The notes beneath the pieces are model-generated. The model saw nothing but the letters and a program-made list of their open reading frames with translations. It did no database searches and was not told the DNA's origin. From Bradyrhizobium sp. CB82 (GTDB lineage: Bacteria > Pseudomonadota > Alphaproteobacteria > Rhizobiales > Xanthobacteraceae): a DNA stretch of 64,000 bases. Every line of letters starts with the position of its first letter. Within the stretch, counting starts at the first letter, position 1. The stretch lies in assembly GCF_029714405.1 (NCBI RefSeq), contig NZ_CP121650.1, forward strand, positions 5,647,001 to 5,711,000, written 5' to 3'. Of this stretch, positions 39,345 to 47,866 are shown piece by piece. The translations under genes were made by a program, and so were the position numbers.

Positions 39345-40517
39345 ATGCCAAGCCAAAGACCCGACCGCATCCGCAAACTGCTCGCCGACCTCGTTGCCTT
39401 CGATACCGTCAGCGATCGCTCGAACCTTGCCCTGATCGCCTACATCGAAAGCTATCTCGCATCACTCGGCATCAGTGGACAGCGAATCATCGACGAGACC
39501 GGGCAGAAGGCCTCGCTCTGGGTCACCATTGGCCCGAACGACCGTCCCGGCTTCGTGCTGTCGGGGCATACCGACGTCGTGCCCGTCGCGGGCCAGACAT
39601 GGACCCACGATCCGTTCAAGCTGATCGAGCGCGACGGCCGCCTCTACGGACGCGGCACCACCGACATGAAAGGCTTTGTGGCGGTTTGCCTCGCCATGGT
39701 TCCGGACATGATCGAGGCCGTGCTGAAGACCCCAATTCACCTCGCGATCTCCTATGACGAGGAGATCGGCTGCGTCGGCGTGCGGCCGATGCTGCGTGAG
39801 GTCGCCAAGAAGCAGGTCAAGCCGCTCGGCTGCTTCGTCGGCGAGCCGACCGAGATGAAGGTCATCATCGGCCACAAGGGCAAGCACGGCGTGCGCGCGA
39901 CCTTCAGGGGTCTCGCCCGCCACTCTTCGATCGCGCCCGACGGCGTCAACGCCATCGAATATGCGGCCGAGCTGATTACCGAGATCCGCCGCCGGGCCGT
40001 GCGGCTTGCGGCGAAGAGATCACAGGACGGCCTCTACGACGTCCCGCACTCCACCCTGCTGACCAGCATCGTGCATGGCGGCGCCGCACTCAACATCGTG
40101 CCGGATACCTGCACGGTCGAGTTCGAATGCCGCGGGATCGGGATCACCGAGTCGCGAGAGGTGACGGACGCTATCGTCGCCTGGGCCAAGGCCGAGATCG
40201 AGCCCGCAATGAAGAAGCGCCACCCCGATTGCCGCATCACCTTCGAGGAGATCCTCGACTATCCCGCGCTCGACACCCGGGCCGACCACGCGATCGTCAC
40301 GCTCGCCAAAAAGCTTGCCGGCCGCAACGACCACGCCAAGGTCGCCTTCGGTACCGAAGCGAGCCTGTTTGCCAGCATGGCCGATATCCCGTCGGTCGTG
40401 ATCGGTCCCGGCGCAATCGCGCAGGCCCACACGCCGGACGAGTTCGTGGAGATGTCGGAACTGGAGAAGTGCGGTGACTTCGTGGCAAAGCTGATCGCGC
40501 ATTGCGCGAACAGCTGA
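39345..40517 (+). CDS. argE: M20 family peptidase, probable acetylornithine deacetylase
   Basis: A zinc-dependent M20 deacylase of 390 residues, most like acetylornithine deacetylase ArgE, which releases acetate in arginine synthesis. Metal-site motifs are SGHTDVVPVAG, GRGTTDMKGF, YDEEIGCVG with the catalytic Glu pair, GEPTEM and a C-terminal AQAHTPDEFVE. The lid/dimerisation domain holds KHGVRATFRGLARHSS. The start at 39345 is preferred because upstream codons read spacer. Succinyl-diaminopimelate desuccinylase is the main alternative, but the GEPTEM and RGTTDMKGF details fit ArgE better. Symbol is inferred. Confidence 0.82.
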   Translation: MPSQRPDRIRKLLADLVAFDTVSDRSNLALIAYIESYLASLGISGQRIIDETGQKASLWVTIGPNDRPGFVLSGHTDVVPVAGQTWTHDPFKLIERDGRLYGRGTTDMKGFVAVCLAMVPDMIEAVLKTPIHLAISYDEEIGCVGVRPMLREVAKKQVKPLGCFVGEPTEMKVIIGHKGKHGVRATFRGLARHSSIAPDGVNAIEYAAELITEIRRRAVRLAAKRSQDGLYDVPHSTLLTSIVHGGAALNIVPDTCTVEFECRGIGITESREVTDAIVAWAKAEIEPAMKKRHPDCRITFEEILDYPALDTRADHAIVTLAKKLAGRNDHAKVAFGTEASLFASMADIPSVVIGPGAIAQAHTPDEFVEMSELEKCGDFVAKLIAHCANS

Positions 40518-40599
40518 CACGCAGGGTGGGTTGCTCAGATTTCTATATACTCCTGATGCGGATCCGCTGGAGAAGTTCGCGCCGAGCGGACCATTTGGC

Positions 40600-40630
40600 A
40601 TTTTGGTGCAAGCCATTTTTGGTGCAAGCC
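40600..40630. repeat. Two-copy tandem duplication
   Basis: ATTTTGGTGCAAGCC is followed directly by ATTTTTGGTGCAAGCC, differing by one T. It lies in the gap between argE and the phosphotransferase gene. It looks like a recent slippage or duplication product. Confidence 0.7.
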
Positions 40631-40652
40631 ATAGTCGGCACTGCTCACACAC

Positions 40653-40679
40653 AAAAGGCGCGGTCATCGGCCGCGCCTT
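40653..40679 (-). terminator. Intrinsic terminator after the phosphotransferase gene
   Basis: Perfect 9-bp arms AAGGCGCGG and CCGCGCCTT with a 7-base loop, followed on the minus strand by TTTTG. It begins 8 bases past the stop codon of the phosphotransferase gene. It would end the ACAD-phosphotransferase transcript. Confidence 0.75.
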
Positions 40680-40687
40680 CGTCTCGT

Positions 40688-41746
40688 TCACACCGCGCCC
40701 GCCTTCTGCGCGTACTCCCATGATGCCTTCGACAGCGGCACGGTGCGCTTGGCGGATTCGAGCGCCTTGGCGTTGGCCGCGGTGCCGTCGCGGATCCGGC
40801 CCGCGATTCCTTGCGTGATGCCGGCGAGACGGAAGAGGTTGTAGGAGAAGTACCAGTTGAGATCGGGCACGCTCATCCCGGTCGCGTTGCAGTAGATCTG
40901 CGCCGCCTCTTCGAGGCTCGGGATGTTCAGCGCCTTGAGGTCGGCGCCTTCCAGCCCCGGCATGATCCACTGCATCAACAGATAAGTGAAGTCGGCCATG
41001 GGATCGCCGAGCGTGGACAGCTCCCAATCCAGCACGGCCTGCACGCGCGGTTCCGTCGCGTGGAAAATCATGTTGTCGAGCCGGTAGTCACCATGGACGA
41101 TCGAGACGCGCGCCTGCTCCGGCACGGTGCGCGGCAGCCATTCGGCAACCTTCTCGAACTCGGGAATGTGCTGCGTCTCCGATGCCCGATACTGCTTGGT
41201 CCAGCGGTCGATCTGCCGCGCAAAATAATTGCCGGGCTTGCCGAAATCGCCAAGGCCGATCGCGGCGGGATCGAACATGTGGAGTTTCGCCAGCGTCTCG
41301 ATCTTGCTGATGAAGATTTGTCGGCGCGCCTCGCCCGTCTGGCTCGGCAGCGTCGGATCCCAGAACACCCGACCCTCCTCCATCGACATGATATAGAAGG
41401 CAGCGCCGATGACGCTGTCGTCCTGGCAAAGCGCATAGGCTTTCGCAACCGGAAAGCCCTGCTTCCCGAGCGCTGCGATCACGCGATATTCGCGATCGAC
41501 CGCATGCGCCGACGGCAGCAATTTGCCGAACGGTTTTCGTCGCATCACGTAGGAACGGCCCGGCGTGTCGAGCCGGTAGGTCGGATTGGACTGGCCGCCC
41601 TTGAATTGCAGGACGACCAGCGGGCCCTGATAGCCTTCGACGTTCTCGCGCATCCAGTTCTCGAGCCGCAGCTCGTCGAAGCGATGCCGCTCCTCGACGG
41701 GCTTGGTGCCCGAGAACTCCTCGTCTTTCCTGACGCCGTCAGCCAC
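40688..41746 (-). CDS. Phosphotransferase of the ACAD10/ACAD11 N-terminal (aminoglycoside kinase-like) family
   Basis: A 352-residue kinase-fold protein. Motifs are MRRKPFGKLLPSAHAV (ATP-side lysine region), the catalytic loop VHGDYRLDNMIF and the metal motif LDWELSTLGDP. This pattern is that of the kinase domain of ACAD10/11 and the LvaA type, which phosphorylates 4-hydroxyacyl-CoA rather than aminoglycosides. A GTG start at 41746 with GAGGGAG upstream is chosen; the longer ATG start would translate a family A repeat. It lies after the acyl-CoA dehydrogenase gene, in the same direction. Confidence 0.88.
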   Translation of the reverse strand: MADGVRKDEEFSGTKPVEERHRFDELRLENWMRENVEGYQGPLVVLQFKGGQSNPTYRLDTPGRSYVMRRKPFGKLLPSAHAVDREYRVIAALGKQGFPVAKAYALCQDDSVIGAAFYIMSMEEGRVFWDPTLPSQTGEARRQIFISKIETLAKLHMFDPAAIGLGDFGKPGNYFARQIDRWTKQYRASETQHIPEFEKVAEWLPRTVPEQARVSIVHGDYRLDNMIFHATEPRVQAVLDWELSTLGDPMADFTYLLMQWIMPGLEGADLKALNIPSLEEAAQIYCNATGMSVPDLNWYFSYNLFRLAGITQGIAGRIRDGTAANAKALESAKRTVPLSKASWEYAQKAGAV

Positions 41747-41771
41747 GATAACGCTCCCTCTCTTTTTAGTG

Positions 41772-41820
41772 AGCATGATCCTTATCGGAAAACCGGTGTC
41801 CACTTTTCCGGGACCAAGCT
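41772..41820. repeat. Dispersed palindromic repeat, family A, copy 3
   Basis: AGCATGATC..CGGAAAACCGG and CTTTTCCGGGACCAAGCT form imperfect arms around GTGTCCA. It lies between the acyl-CoA dehydrogenase stop and the phosphotransferase start. An alternative ATG inside it misleads gene calling of the phosphotransferase. Confidence 0.65.
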
Positions 41821-41854
41821 CCATTTTTTCGGGAGCGCCATCAGGCCCTCCCTT

Positions 41855-43093
41855 TTAGTGTTTGGGAGAGTTTGCATACTTCCGGATTTCAAGTCTGGCA
41901 ATGGCGCGATTGTGCACCTCGTCCGGACCATCGGCGAGACGGAGCGTGCGGATGCCCGCATAGTCCTTGGCAAGACCAGCTTCGTCGGAGACGCCGGCGC
42001 CACCGAAGGCCTGGATCGCCTGGTCGATGATCCTCAGCGCCATGTTGGGGGCTGCGACCTTGATCATGGCGATCTCGAGCTGCGCGGTCTTGTTGCCGAC
42101 CTTGTCCATCATGTCGGCAGCCTTCAGGCACAGCAGGCGGTTCATCTCGATGTCGGTGCGAGCCTCGCCGATGCGCTGCTCCCACACCGAATGCTCGACG
42201 ATCTTCTTGCCGAACGCGGTGCGCGACATCAGACGCTTCACCATCTTCTCCAGTGCTTCCTCGGCCTTGCCGATGGTGCGCATGCAGTGATGGATGCGGC
42301 CGGGACCAAGACGGCCCTGCGCGATCTCGAAGCCGCGGCCTTCGCCGAGCAGGAGATTCGATGCGGGAACGCGAACGTTCTCCAAGAGCACCTGCGCGTG
42401 GCCATGCGGCGCATCGTCGAAGCCGAACACCGGCAGCATCTTCTCGACCTTGATGCCGGGCGTGTCGAGCGGCACAAGGATCTGCGACTGCTGCTGGTGC
42501 TTGGCGGCGTTGAAATCGGTCTTGCCCATCAGGATCGCGATCTTGCAGCGGGGGTCGCCGACTCCGGACGACCACCATTTGCGGCCGTTGATGACGTAAT
42601 GATCGCCGTCGCGCTCGATGCGGGTCTCGATGTTGGTGGCATCGGACGAAGCCACCGCCGGCTCCGTCATCAGGAAAGCGGAGCGGATCTCGCCGTCCAT
42701 CAGCGGACGCAGCCATTTGCGCTTCTGCTCCTTGGTGCCGTAGCGGAACAAGACTTCCATGTTGCCGGTGTCGGGCGCTGAGCAATTGAAGACTTCCGAG
42801 GCCCAGGAGATACGCCCCATCTGCTCCGAGAGCAGCGCGTATTCGAGATTGCTCAATCCCGCGCCGTGGAATTCGTCGTCGTCATGCTCCTTGGACGGCG
42901 GCAAGAACATGTTCCAGAGGCCCTCGGCCTTGGCCTTCTTCTTCAGATCCTCCAGCACCGGAATGACTTTCCAGCGCTCGCCGCTGTGATCCTGCTGATT
43001 ATAGATGGGAACAGCGGGGCGCACGTGCTTGGTCATGAAGGACTGCACCCGTTCGAGCCATTCCTTCTGCTTGGGGGACATGTCGAAATCCAT
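41855..43093 (-). CDS. Acyl-CoA dehydrogenase (ACAD10/11-like)
   Basis: An FAD-dependent acyl-CoA dehydrogenase of 412 residues. Family motifs are [16 protein letters not shown] (flavin/substrate contact), [14 protein letters not shown], the C-terminal [16 protein letters not shown] and [16 protein letters not shown]. The variation WWSSG and the [16 protein letters not shown] region resemble ACAD10/11-type enzymes. It precedes the matching phosphotransferase, so the two probably act on the same 4-hydroxyacyl-CoA type substrate. ATG 43093 has a GAGGA site, and an 18-base GA dinucleotide run lies just upstream. It is divergent from the TetR regulator. Confidence 0.93.
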   Translation of the reverse strand: MDFDMSPKQKEWLERVQSFMTKHVRPAVPIYNQQDHSGERWKVIPVLEDLKKKAKAEGLWNMFLPPSKEHDDDEFHGAGLSNLEYALLSEQMGRISWASEVFNCSAPDTGNMEVLFRYGTKEQKRKWLRPLMDGEIRSAFLMTEPAVASSDATNIETRIERDGDHYVINGRKWWSSGVGDPRCKIAILMGKTDFNAAKHQQQSQILVPLDTPGIKVEKMLPVFGFDDAPHGHAQVLLENVRVPASNLLLGEGRGFEIAQGRLGPGRIHHCMRTIGKAEEALEKMVKRLMSRTAFGKKIVEHSVWEQRIGEARTDIEMNRLLCLKAADMMDKVGNKTAQLEIAMIKVAAPNMALRIIDQAIQAFGGAGVSDEAGLAKDYAGIRTLRLADGPDEVHNRAIARLEIRKYANSPKH

Positions 43094-43106
43094 GGGACGC
43101 TCCTCG

Positions 43107-43124
43107 TCTCTCTCTCTCTCTCTC
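43107..43124. repeat. TC/GA dinucleotide microsatellite
   Basis: Nine tandem TC units on the plus strand (GA on the minus strand) directly before the ribosome-binding site of the acyl-CoA dehydrogenase gene. Length change by slippage could alter the 5' leader and expression. That effect is inference. Confidence 0.8.
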
Positions 43125-43246
43125 TTTGATCAATCTTTTGTGCCGGACTGTCCTCCCGCCTCGCGCGGCCTGCAAGCCGCGACAGCGGGGCTTGCGAACC
43201 GTTCGGGAACCCGGCGTCGCAGCTGCGAACGGGTCCCGATTGCGGA

Positions 43247-43278
43247 TTGACTTTTCCCGGCCTTCAAACGATAGTTTC
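43247..43278 (+). promoter_or_regulatory. tetR promoter with PsrA-type operator
   Basis: TTGACT (43247-43252), 17 bases, then GATAGT (43270-43275). The operator CAAAC-GATA-GTTTC (43265-43278) fits the PsrA consensus (G/C)AAAC-N2-4-GTTT(G/C) and covers the -10 box. A second inverted pair TTCAAAC/GTTTGAA spans 43263-43293. The arrangement predicts autorepression and control of the divergent acyl-CoA dehydrogenase gene. Confidence 0.65.
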
Positions 43279-43318
43279 ATACAAATGTTTGAATTGCAAC
43301 TCCGTCCTTGAGGCCATC

Positions 43319-43981
43319 ATGGCCAGCGATCAGACCAGATCTGCCATTCTCGCCGCCGCCGAGCGGCTCTACGCCGATCGCGGTTTTGGCGACGTGACGC
43401 TGCGCGACATCGTCGCCGAGGCCAACGTCAACCTTGCGGCCGTGAATTATCATTTCGGCTCGAAGGACGAATTGATCGCCGAGCTGTTCGTGACGCGGAG
43501 CATCGCACTCAACCGCGAGCGCCTGGCGGAGCTCAAGGCTGCGGAAGAACAAGGCGGCGGCCGCGCGCCGATTGACGTGATCCTGCGCGCCCTCGTCGGC
43601 CCGACCCTGCGCGGCTGCCTTGGCCCTGCGAACCAGCGTTCCACCGCGGCGCGCTTCATGATCCGGGCCTCCATCGAATCCGTGCCGCCGATCCGCCGCA
43701 TCAAGAATCGCGAGATCGACCACTTGCGGAAATTCGCCGCCGCGATGCGCCGCGCGCTGCCCGACCGCAGCGACGAGGAGATCTATTGGGGCCTGCACTT
43801 CGCGCTCGCCATGGCGCACCACACCATCCGCGAGAGCGAACGGCTGACCAAGCTGTCGGACGGGCAATGTGACCTCGACGACGTCGACGATATCATCGAG
43901 CGCGTGGTGGGGATGGCGGTGATGGGGCTGTCCGCCGGCAAGGCGGAGGGCAAGAGGCCGGCGAAGGTCGCCGCGCGCTGA
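43319..43981 (+). CDS. TetR-family regulator, PsrA-like
   Basis: A 220-residue TetR-type repressor. The helix-turn-helix (residues about 25-50) reads VTLRDIVAEANVNLAAVNYHFGSKDELIAELF. The part VNLAAVNYHFGSK is the same as in PsrA, the fatty-acid-responsive repressor of Pseudomonas. The C-terminal domain is helical and would bind an acyl ligand. ATG 43319 is chosen since MASDQTRSAIL is a normal N-terminus and the upstream part overlaps the operator. It is divergent from the acyl-CoA dehydrogenase and ends 7 bases from the convergent RidA gene. Confidence 0.9.
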   Translation: MASDQTRSAILAAAERLYADRGFGDVTLRDIVAEANVNLAAVNYHFGSKDELIAELFVTRSIALNRERLAELKAAEEQGGGRAPIDVILRALVGPTLRGCLGPANQRSTAARFMIRASIESVPPIRRIKNREIDHLRKFAAAMRRALPDRSDEEIYWGLHFALAMAHHTIRESERLTKLSDGQCDLDDVDDIIERVVGMAVMGLSAGKAEGKRPAKVAAR

Positions 43982-43988
43982 ACCCCCG

Positions 43989-44378
43989 TCACATCATTGC
44001 GATGCAATCAATCTCGACATCGAACGGGCCGAACCATTCGGGCGTGCAGACGAAGATCCGCGCCGGCGGATCGTTGGGGAAGTAGCGCGCATAGACCGCG
44101 GACGCGGCGAAGTGCTTGGTCGAGATGCAATAGACGTTGCACTTCATGACGTTGTCGAGGCTGGCGCCCGCGGCCTCCAGGCAAAGCTTCATCTGCTCCA
44201 TGATGATCTCGCTCTGCCGCTCGATCGGCGCGGATGCGATCTCGCCGGTGTCAGGATCGAATGGCGGCAGGCCGGCGACGAAGATCATGTTGCCGGCGCG
44301 CGTCGCCGGCGACGTCGGCGCCTTCCAGCGGTCGAGGAAGGTCGAGATGGGTTCGACGCGCAGCGCTTCGCGTTCCAC
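43989..44378 (-). CDS. RidA/YjgF/YER057c family protein
   Basis: A small enamine/imine deaminase-type protein of 129 residues. Visible motifs are PATRAGNMIFVAGLPPFDPDTG, the helix IIMEQMKLCLEAAGASLDNVMKC and the C-terminal PARIFVCTPEWFGPFDVEID with the conserved Arg and Glu. RidA proteins hydrolyse reactive 2-aminoacrylate-type intermediates, but many paralogues act elsewhere. The position beside acyl-CoA genes does not fix the substrate. The start gives a slightly longer N-terminus than RidA of Escherichia coli. Confidence 0.88.
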   Translation of the reverse strand: MEREALRVEPISTFLDRWKAPTSPATRAGNMIFVAGLPPFDPDTGEIASAPIERQSEIIMEQMKLCLEAAGASLDNVMKCNVYCISTKHFAASAVYARYFPNDPPARIFVCTPEWFGPFDVEIDCIAMM

Positions 44379-44477
44379 GAGACACCTCGAGTGTAAACGT
44401 AACGGCGGCAGCCTACCTCATCTCAAGGCTACGACGTTTCGCTAAAGATCGAAGTGTGCTCGCGAGAGCCCTGCTGG

Positions 44478-44693
44478 TTACATCCTCTGCGGCATCTCCT
44501 CGGCCTCTTCCTTCGCCAGCAACAGCAGCATCTCGATGCCCATGTCGCCCTCCTGCGGCGAGCGGATGAACTTGATTTCGTCGGCCGCCTTTTGCAGCGC
44601 CGCGACGATCGCGACAGCCTGGTTGGCCGTCGCCGCCTCGGTCGCCAGAACCGCTTTTTGGTTCCGTACTTGATACCCGATCGTGTAGGACAT
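44478..44693 (-). CDS. Small conserved-looking hypothetical protein (71 aa)
   Basis: A 71-residue protein, MSYTIGYQVRNQKAVLATEA at the start and EEAEEMPQRM at the end. It has a beta-strand-like opening and an Ala-rich helix (ATANQAVAIVAALQKAADEI). I know no family for it. It is taken as real because AGGGAGG lies 7 bases upstream of the ATG and the composition is protein-like. The frame stays open upstream but without a comparable ribosome-binding site. Confidence 0.65.
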   Translation of the reverse strand: MSYTIGYQVRNQKAVLATEAATANQAVAIVAALQKAADEIKFIRSPQEGDMGIEMLLLLAKEEAEEMPQRM

Positions 44694-45110
44694 TTTCGTT
44701 CCCTCCCTGCCGAACTCTAGTTTCGTCAGATGATGAGATCGAATACGAGTCCGGATTGCGACGAAAGCCGGGGCAACTACGGATGATCTGTGGACAAGGG
44801 AACACCGCCCATCGCCCCACTCGCTGTCACTCACCGGCCTCGGCCGGAATGTTCCCCGCACCGGCGTAGCTGGCTGCCATTGGCGAATTCGCCGGTGAAG
44901 TGCGCCAGGAGTTCCGACGCTGGTTCGGAGGCTGGCGCGCCACCTCCGCGAGGCGGCAAAGTGCGTGTGGCGGGAGCAGCGGGGCTGGCGGCGGGCGAGC
45001 CCGAGCATGGCGCGCGTCTCGTCCGAGCTCGCGACCGTCGCATCAAGGACAGCGGTCGAAGGCCGCGTATGACACCCGCTGCCACAGCAAGGGGAGAGCA
45101 TAAGATGAAG
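44694..45110. other. 417-base gap without a recognisable gene
   Basis: Between the small protein and the CoA-transferase 3' end. Short open frames here have no family features. No clear promoter, terminator or repeat is visible. It probably holds the promoter of the small protein. Confidence 0.4.
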
Positions 45111-46340
45111 CTAAATCGCGCCCTGCTTCTTCAACGTCTCGATCTTCTGCGCATCATAGCCGAGCTGTCCGCCGAGCACCTCCTGGGTGTGCTCCCCAAG
45201 CAGCGGCGGCGCGCGATAGTCGGTCACAGGCGTTTCCGAGAACGTCAGCGGGTTCCGGATCAGAGACAATTCGGGCTCGAACTTGTGGTTGACCTTCACC
45301 CGCATGCCGCGCTGCTGGACGTGCGGATCGCTGAACACTTGCTCGAAATTGTTGATCGGACCTGACGGCACGCCGGCCTCCTCCAGCTTTTCCAGCCAGT
45401 AGGCCACCGGCTTCTTCAGGAACAGGCCGGCGAAGATCGCCATGATCTCCTTGCCGTGCACGACGCGGTCGTTGTTCTTGATGAAGCGCTTGTCGCTCGC
45501 AAGCTCGGGCTCGCCGAGCACGGTGCAGGTGCGCTGGAACTGGCCGTCATTGCCGACCACCAGCATCAGTTCGCCATCGGTGCAGCGGAACACGCCGGCC
45601 GGCATGCCGCCATTGCCCCAGGTGCCGCGGCGCGGCGGTGTCTTGCCGTTGACGAGGTAGATCTGTAGCCAGTGCGACAACGATGCGATGACGGTATCGA
45701 ACAGGCAGACGTCGATGTGCTGTCCTTCTCCGCCATTGGCGTCGCGATGGTAGAGTGCCGAGAGAATCCCGATCGAGGTGTTCATGCCGGTCATGTAGTC
45801 GACGATCGACGGGCCGACCTTCATCGGGCCCTCGCCAGGCTCGCCGTCGATATGCCCGGTGACGCTCATCAGGCCGCCCATCGCCTGCAGAATGGCGTCA
45901 TAGCCGGCGCGCGGCGCGTACGGACCGGTCTGGCCAAAGCCGGTCACCGAGCAATAGATGATGCCGGGGTTGATCGCCTTGATCGTCTGGTAGTCAAGCC
46001 CGTAGCGCTTGAGATCGCCGACCTTGTAGTTCTCCATGAAGACGTCGACGTGCTTCGCAAGCTGCCGGATGATCTCCTGCCCTTCGGGCTTGGCGATGTT
46101 GACGGTGACCGACTTCTTGTTGCGGTTGGCGCAGAGGTAGAACGAGTTGTTGTTGTTCTCCTTGCCGTCGGGGTCGGTGAGGTAAGGTGGGCCGAAGGCG
46201 CGCGCGTCGTCGCCCGTTCCCGGCCGCTCGATCTTGATCACCTCCGCGCCGAGGTCGCCGAGCATCTGGGCCGACAACGGCCCGGCGAGCACGCGCGTGA
46301 GGTCAAGGATCTTGATGCCTGAGAGCGGCAGGGCCGACAT
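45111..46340 (-). CDS. Class III CoA-transferase (CaiB/BaiF family)
   Basis: A 409-residue CoA-transferase that moves CoA between carboxylates. It begins MSALPLSGIKILDLTRVLAG with the family's LDLTRVLAGP motif, then GAEVIKIERPGTGDDAR. The catalytic aspartate is D148 in RAGYDAILQAMGG. The C-terminal domain holds GVPSGPINNFEQVFSDPHV. The substrate pair is unknown. ATG 46340 (with GGAGGAAAC upstream) is chosen; the in-frame extension to 46523 overlaps the MFS gene. It follows that MFS gene by 133 bases. Confidence 0.93.
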   Translation of the reverse strand: MSALPLSGIKILDLTRVLAGPLSAQMLGDLGAEVIKIERPGTGDDARAFGPPYLTDPDGKENNNNSFYLCANRNKKSVTVNIAKPEGQEIIRQLAKHVDVFMENYKVGDLKRYGLDYQTIKAINPGIIYCSVTGFGQTGPYAPRAGYDAILQAMGGLMSVTGHIDGEPGEGPMKVGPSIVDYMTGMNTSIGILSALYHRDANGGEGQHIDVCLFDTVIASLSHWLQIYLVNGKTPPRRGTWGNGGMPAGVFRCTDGELMLVVGNDGQFQRTCTVLGEPELASDKRFIKNNDRVVHGKEIMAIFAGLFLKKPVAYWLEKLEEAGVPSGPINNFEQVFSDPHVQQRGMRVKVNHKFEPELSLIRNPLTFSETPVTDYRAPPLLGEHTQEVLGGQLGYDAQKIETLKKQGAI

Positions 46341-46473
46341 AAGGTTTCCTCCGGGAACTGGTATTGGCGCGGCGGCCAAAGCCGCGGCGCGCCTCTGCCG
46401 ATACACTATTTTGGACCTGCGAGCCTTGCACTGGCGGCATGCCGCTATCCGCCGGCCGCTCGTGGATTCGACG

Positions 46474-47679
46474 TCACGCCGCTGCGGCTGTCGCGGCCCG
46501 CGGGCGGCGGCGGCCAAGTGCAATCAGAATCAAAACCGTTGCGCATGAGCAAAGCATGGTCAGACCGAGCAGGCCGCGGCTGCCGAAATGCACCAGCAGG
46601 GCTGCGAGAACCGGCGGCGAGACGGCTGCGGCGAGATTGACCGGCAGCGCGATCATCGACATCGCCCTGGCGAATTCGGTCTGGTCGTAGAAGACGAGCG
46701 GGATCGTCGCCCGCGCCACCGCCATCGCGCCGCTGCCGAGGCCATAGAGCAGGATGAACAGCGCAACGACCCAATATGCGCCGTTGCCCGCCATCAAGAG
46801 CAGCATGGCAAGCGGCAGCGCAGTGCCCGCGACCAGCCCGGTCGTGATCCCGTCCCAGCGTCCGCCGCCGAGGAAATCGATGCCGCGCGCGCTGACCTGG
46901 ATGACGCCCAGCATGGAGCCGAAGCCGACCGCTTCTGCCGGCGACAACCCCTCGGCCTTCAGGAGCTCGATGAAGACGGCACTCAAGCCGAAGTTCACGA
47001 AGGCGTTGAGCGCGACCGCGGACATCACGAGGCGGAAGGTGCTCCTGCGGACTTGAGACGCCGGCACGTCCCGCACCTTCGCGGCGGCTTCCTCACTCGC
47101 CTTGCGCCGGCGCGGTGCACCGAAGGCCAGGAGCGGCAGGCAGACGACGATCATCATGGCCGCGTAGATCAGACACGTTCCGCGCCAGCCGGCGAGGCTG
47201 CTCAAGAACGACGTCGCCGGCCAGAAGATGCTGTTGGAAAGGCCGGTCACCAGCATGAGCGCGCCGATCGCGCTCTTCGCGCGCTGTCCGGCGGCCTCGT
47301 TCAGCATGATGTAGGCACCGGTCGAGAGCGTGGCGCTGCCGGCCACACCGAGGACGATCCAGGCCGCGAAATAAAGCATCGGCTCCTGCGCGAAGGACAG
47401 CAGCACAAAGCCCGGCGCGGTCACGACCGTGCCCGCCATCATCACACGGCGCGCGCCATGACGTGTGAAGGACTTTGCGAGCCAGGGCGCGCACAGCCCC
47501 ATGGCGACGTACAGAACCGACGTACCCGCGAATACCGCCGGAAGGCTCATATTGAGATCGGCTGCGAGATCGCGGCCGACGATGGCGGGAAGCCCGATCG
47601 TCCCCCATCCGAGGAGTTGGGTGACGGCGAGCACCGCCATGACGCCGATCAGCTTCGTATCGAATTTCAAGTGACGCAT
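46474..47679 (-). CDS. MFS transporter
   Basis: A major facilitator transporter of about 401 residues with 12 hydrophobic segments. The loop 2-3 signature is diverged (WLAKSFTRHGARRVMM). A cytoplasmic loop with RRRKASEEAAAKVRD separates the halves. It resembles monocarboxylate/OFA-type carriers, substrate unknown. MRHLKFDTKLIGV at 47679 puts the first membrane segment close to the start as usual. An upstream ATG at 47760 has a better GAGGG site, so the true start is uncertain. The CoA-transferase gene follows, so the carrier may import its acid. Confidence 0.88.
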   Translation of the reverse strand: MRHLKFDTKLIGVMAVLAVTQLLGWGTIGLPAIVGRDLAADLNMSLPAVFAGTSVLYVAMGLCAPWLAKSFTRHGARRVMMAGTVVTAPGFVLLSFAQEPMLYFAAWIVLGVAGSATLSTGAYIMLNEAAGQRAKSAIGALMLVTGLSNSIFWPATSFLSSLAGWRGTCLIYAAMMIVVCLPLLAFGAPRRRKASEEAAAKVRDVPASQVRRSTFRLVMSAVALNAFVNFGLSAVFIELLKAEGLSPAEAVGFGSMLGVIQVSARGIDFLGGGRWDGITTGLVAGTALPLAMLLLMAGNGAYWVVALFILLYGLGSGAMAVARATIPLVFYDQTEFARAMSMIALPVNLAAAVSPPVLAALLVHFGSRGLLGLTMLCSCATVLILIALGRRRPRAATAAAA

Positions 47680-47866
47680 TCCGCCCCAGCCCGGACCCGA
47701 TCGATCCGGCCATTCCCGGATACACCGTCTCCAATCGGCGCTGCACTGCGAACGCGGCATGACGCTACCCTCACAATGGCATTGACATGACGACGACGGG
47801 CCATCGGCGCGCGATTTGACAGCTCCACGCGTCGCGGGCAACTCTTGCTCGTTTCGAGAATCACTG

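Noticed and set aside
38281..39435. Long plus-strand frame overlapping the second SDR gene
   Set aside because: Out of phase with the clear SDR frame and without family features.
40688..41746. Aminoglycoside resistance kinase
   Set aside because: Kinase-fold motifs match the ACAD10/11 type, and the gene is next to an acyl-CoA dehydrogenase.
44900..45103. Plus-strand open frame in the 417-base gap
   Set aside because: Arg-rich composition typical of a random GC-rich frame, no ribosome-binding site and no motif.
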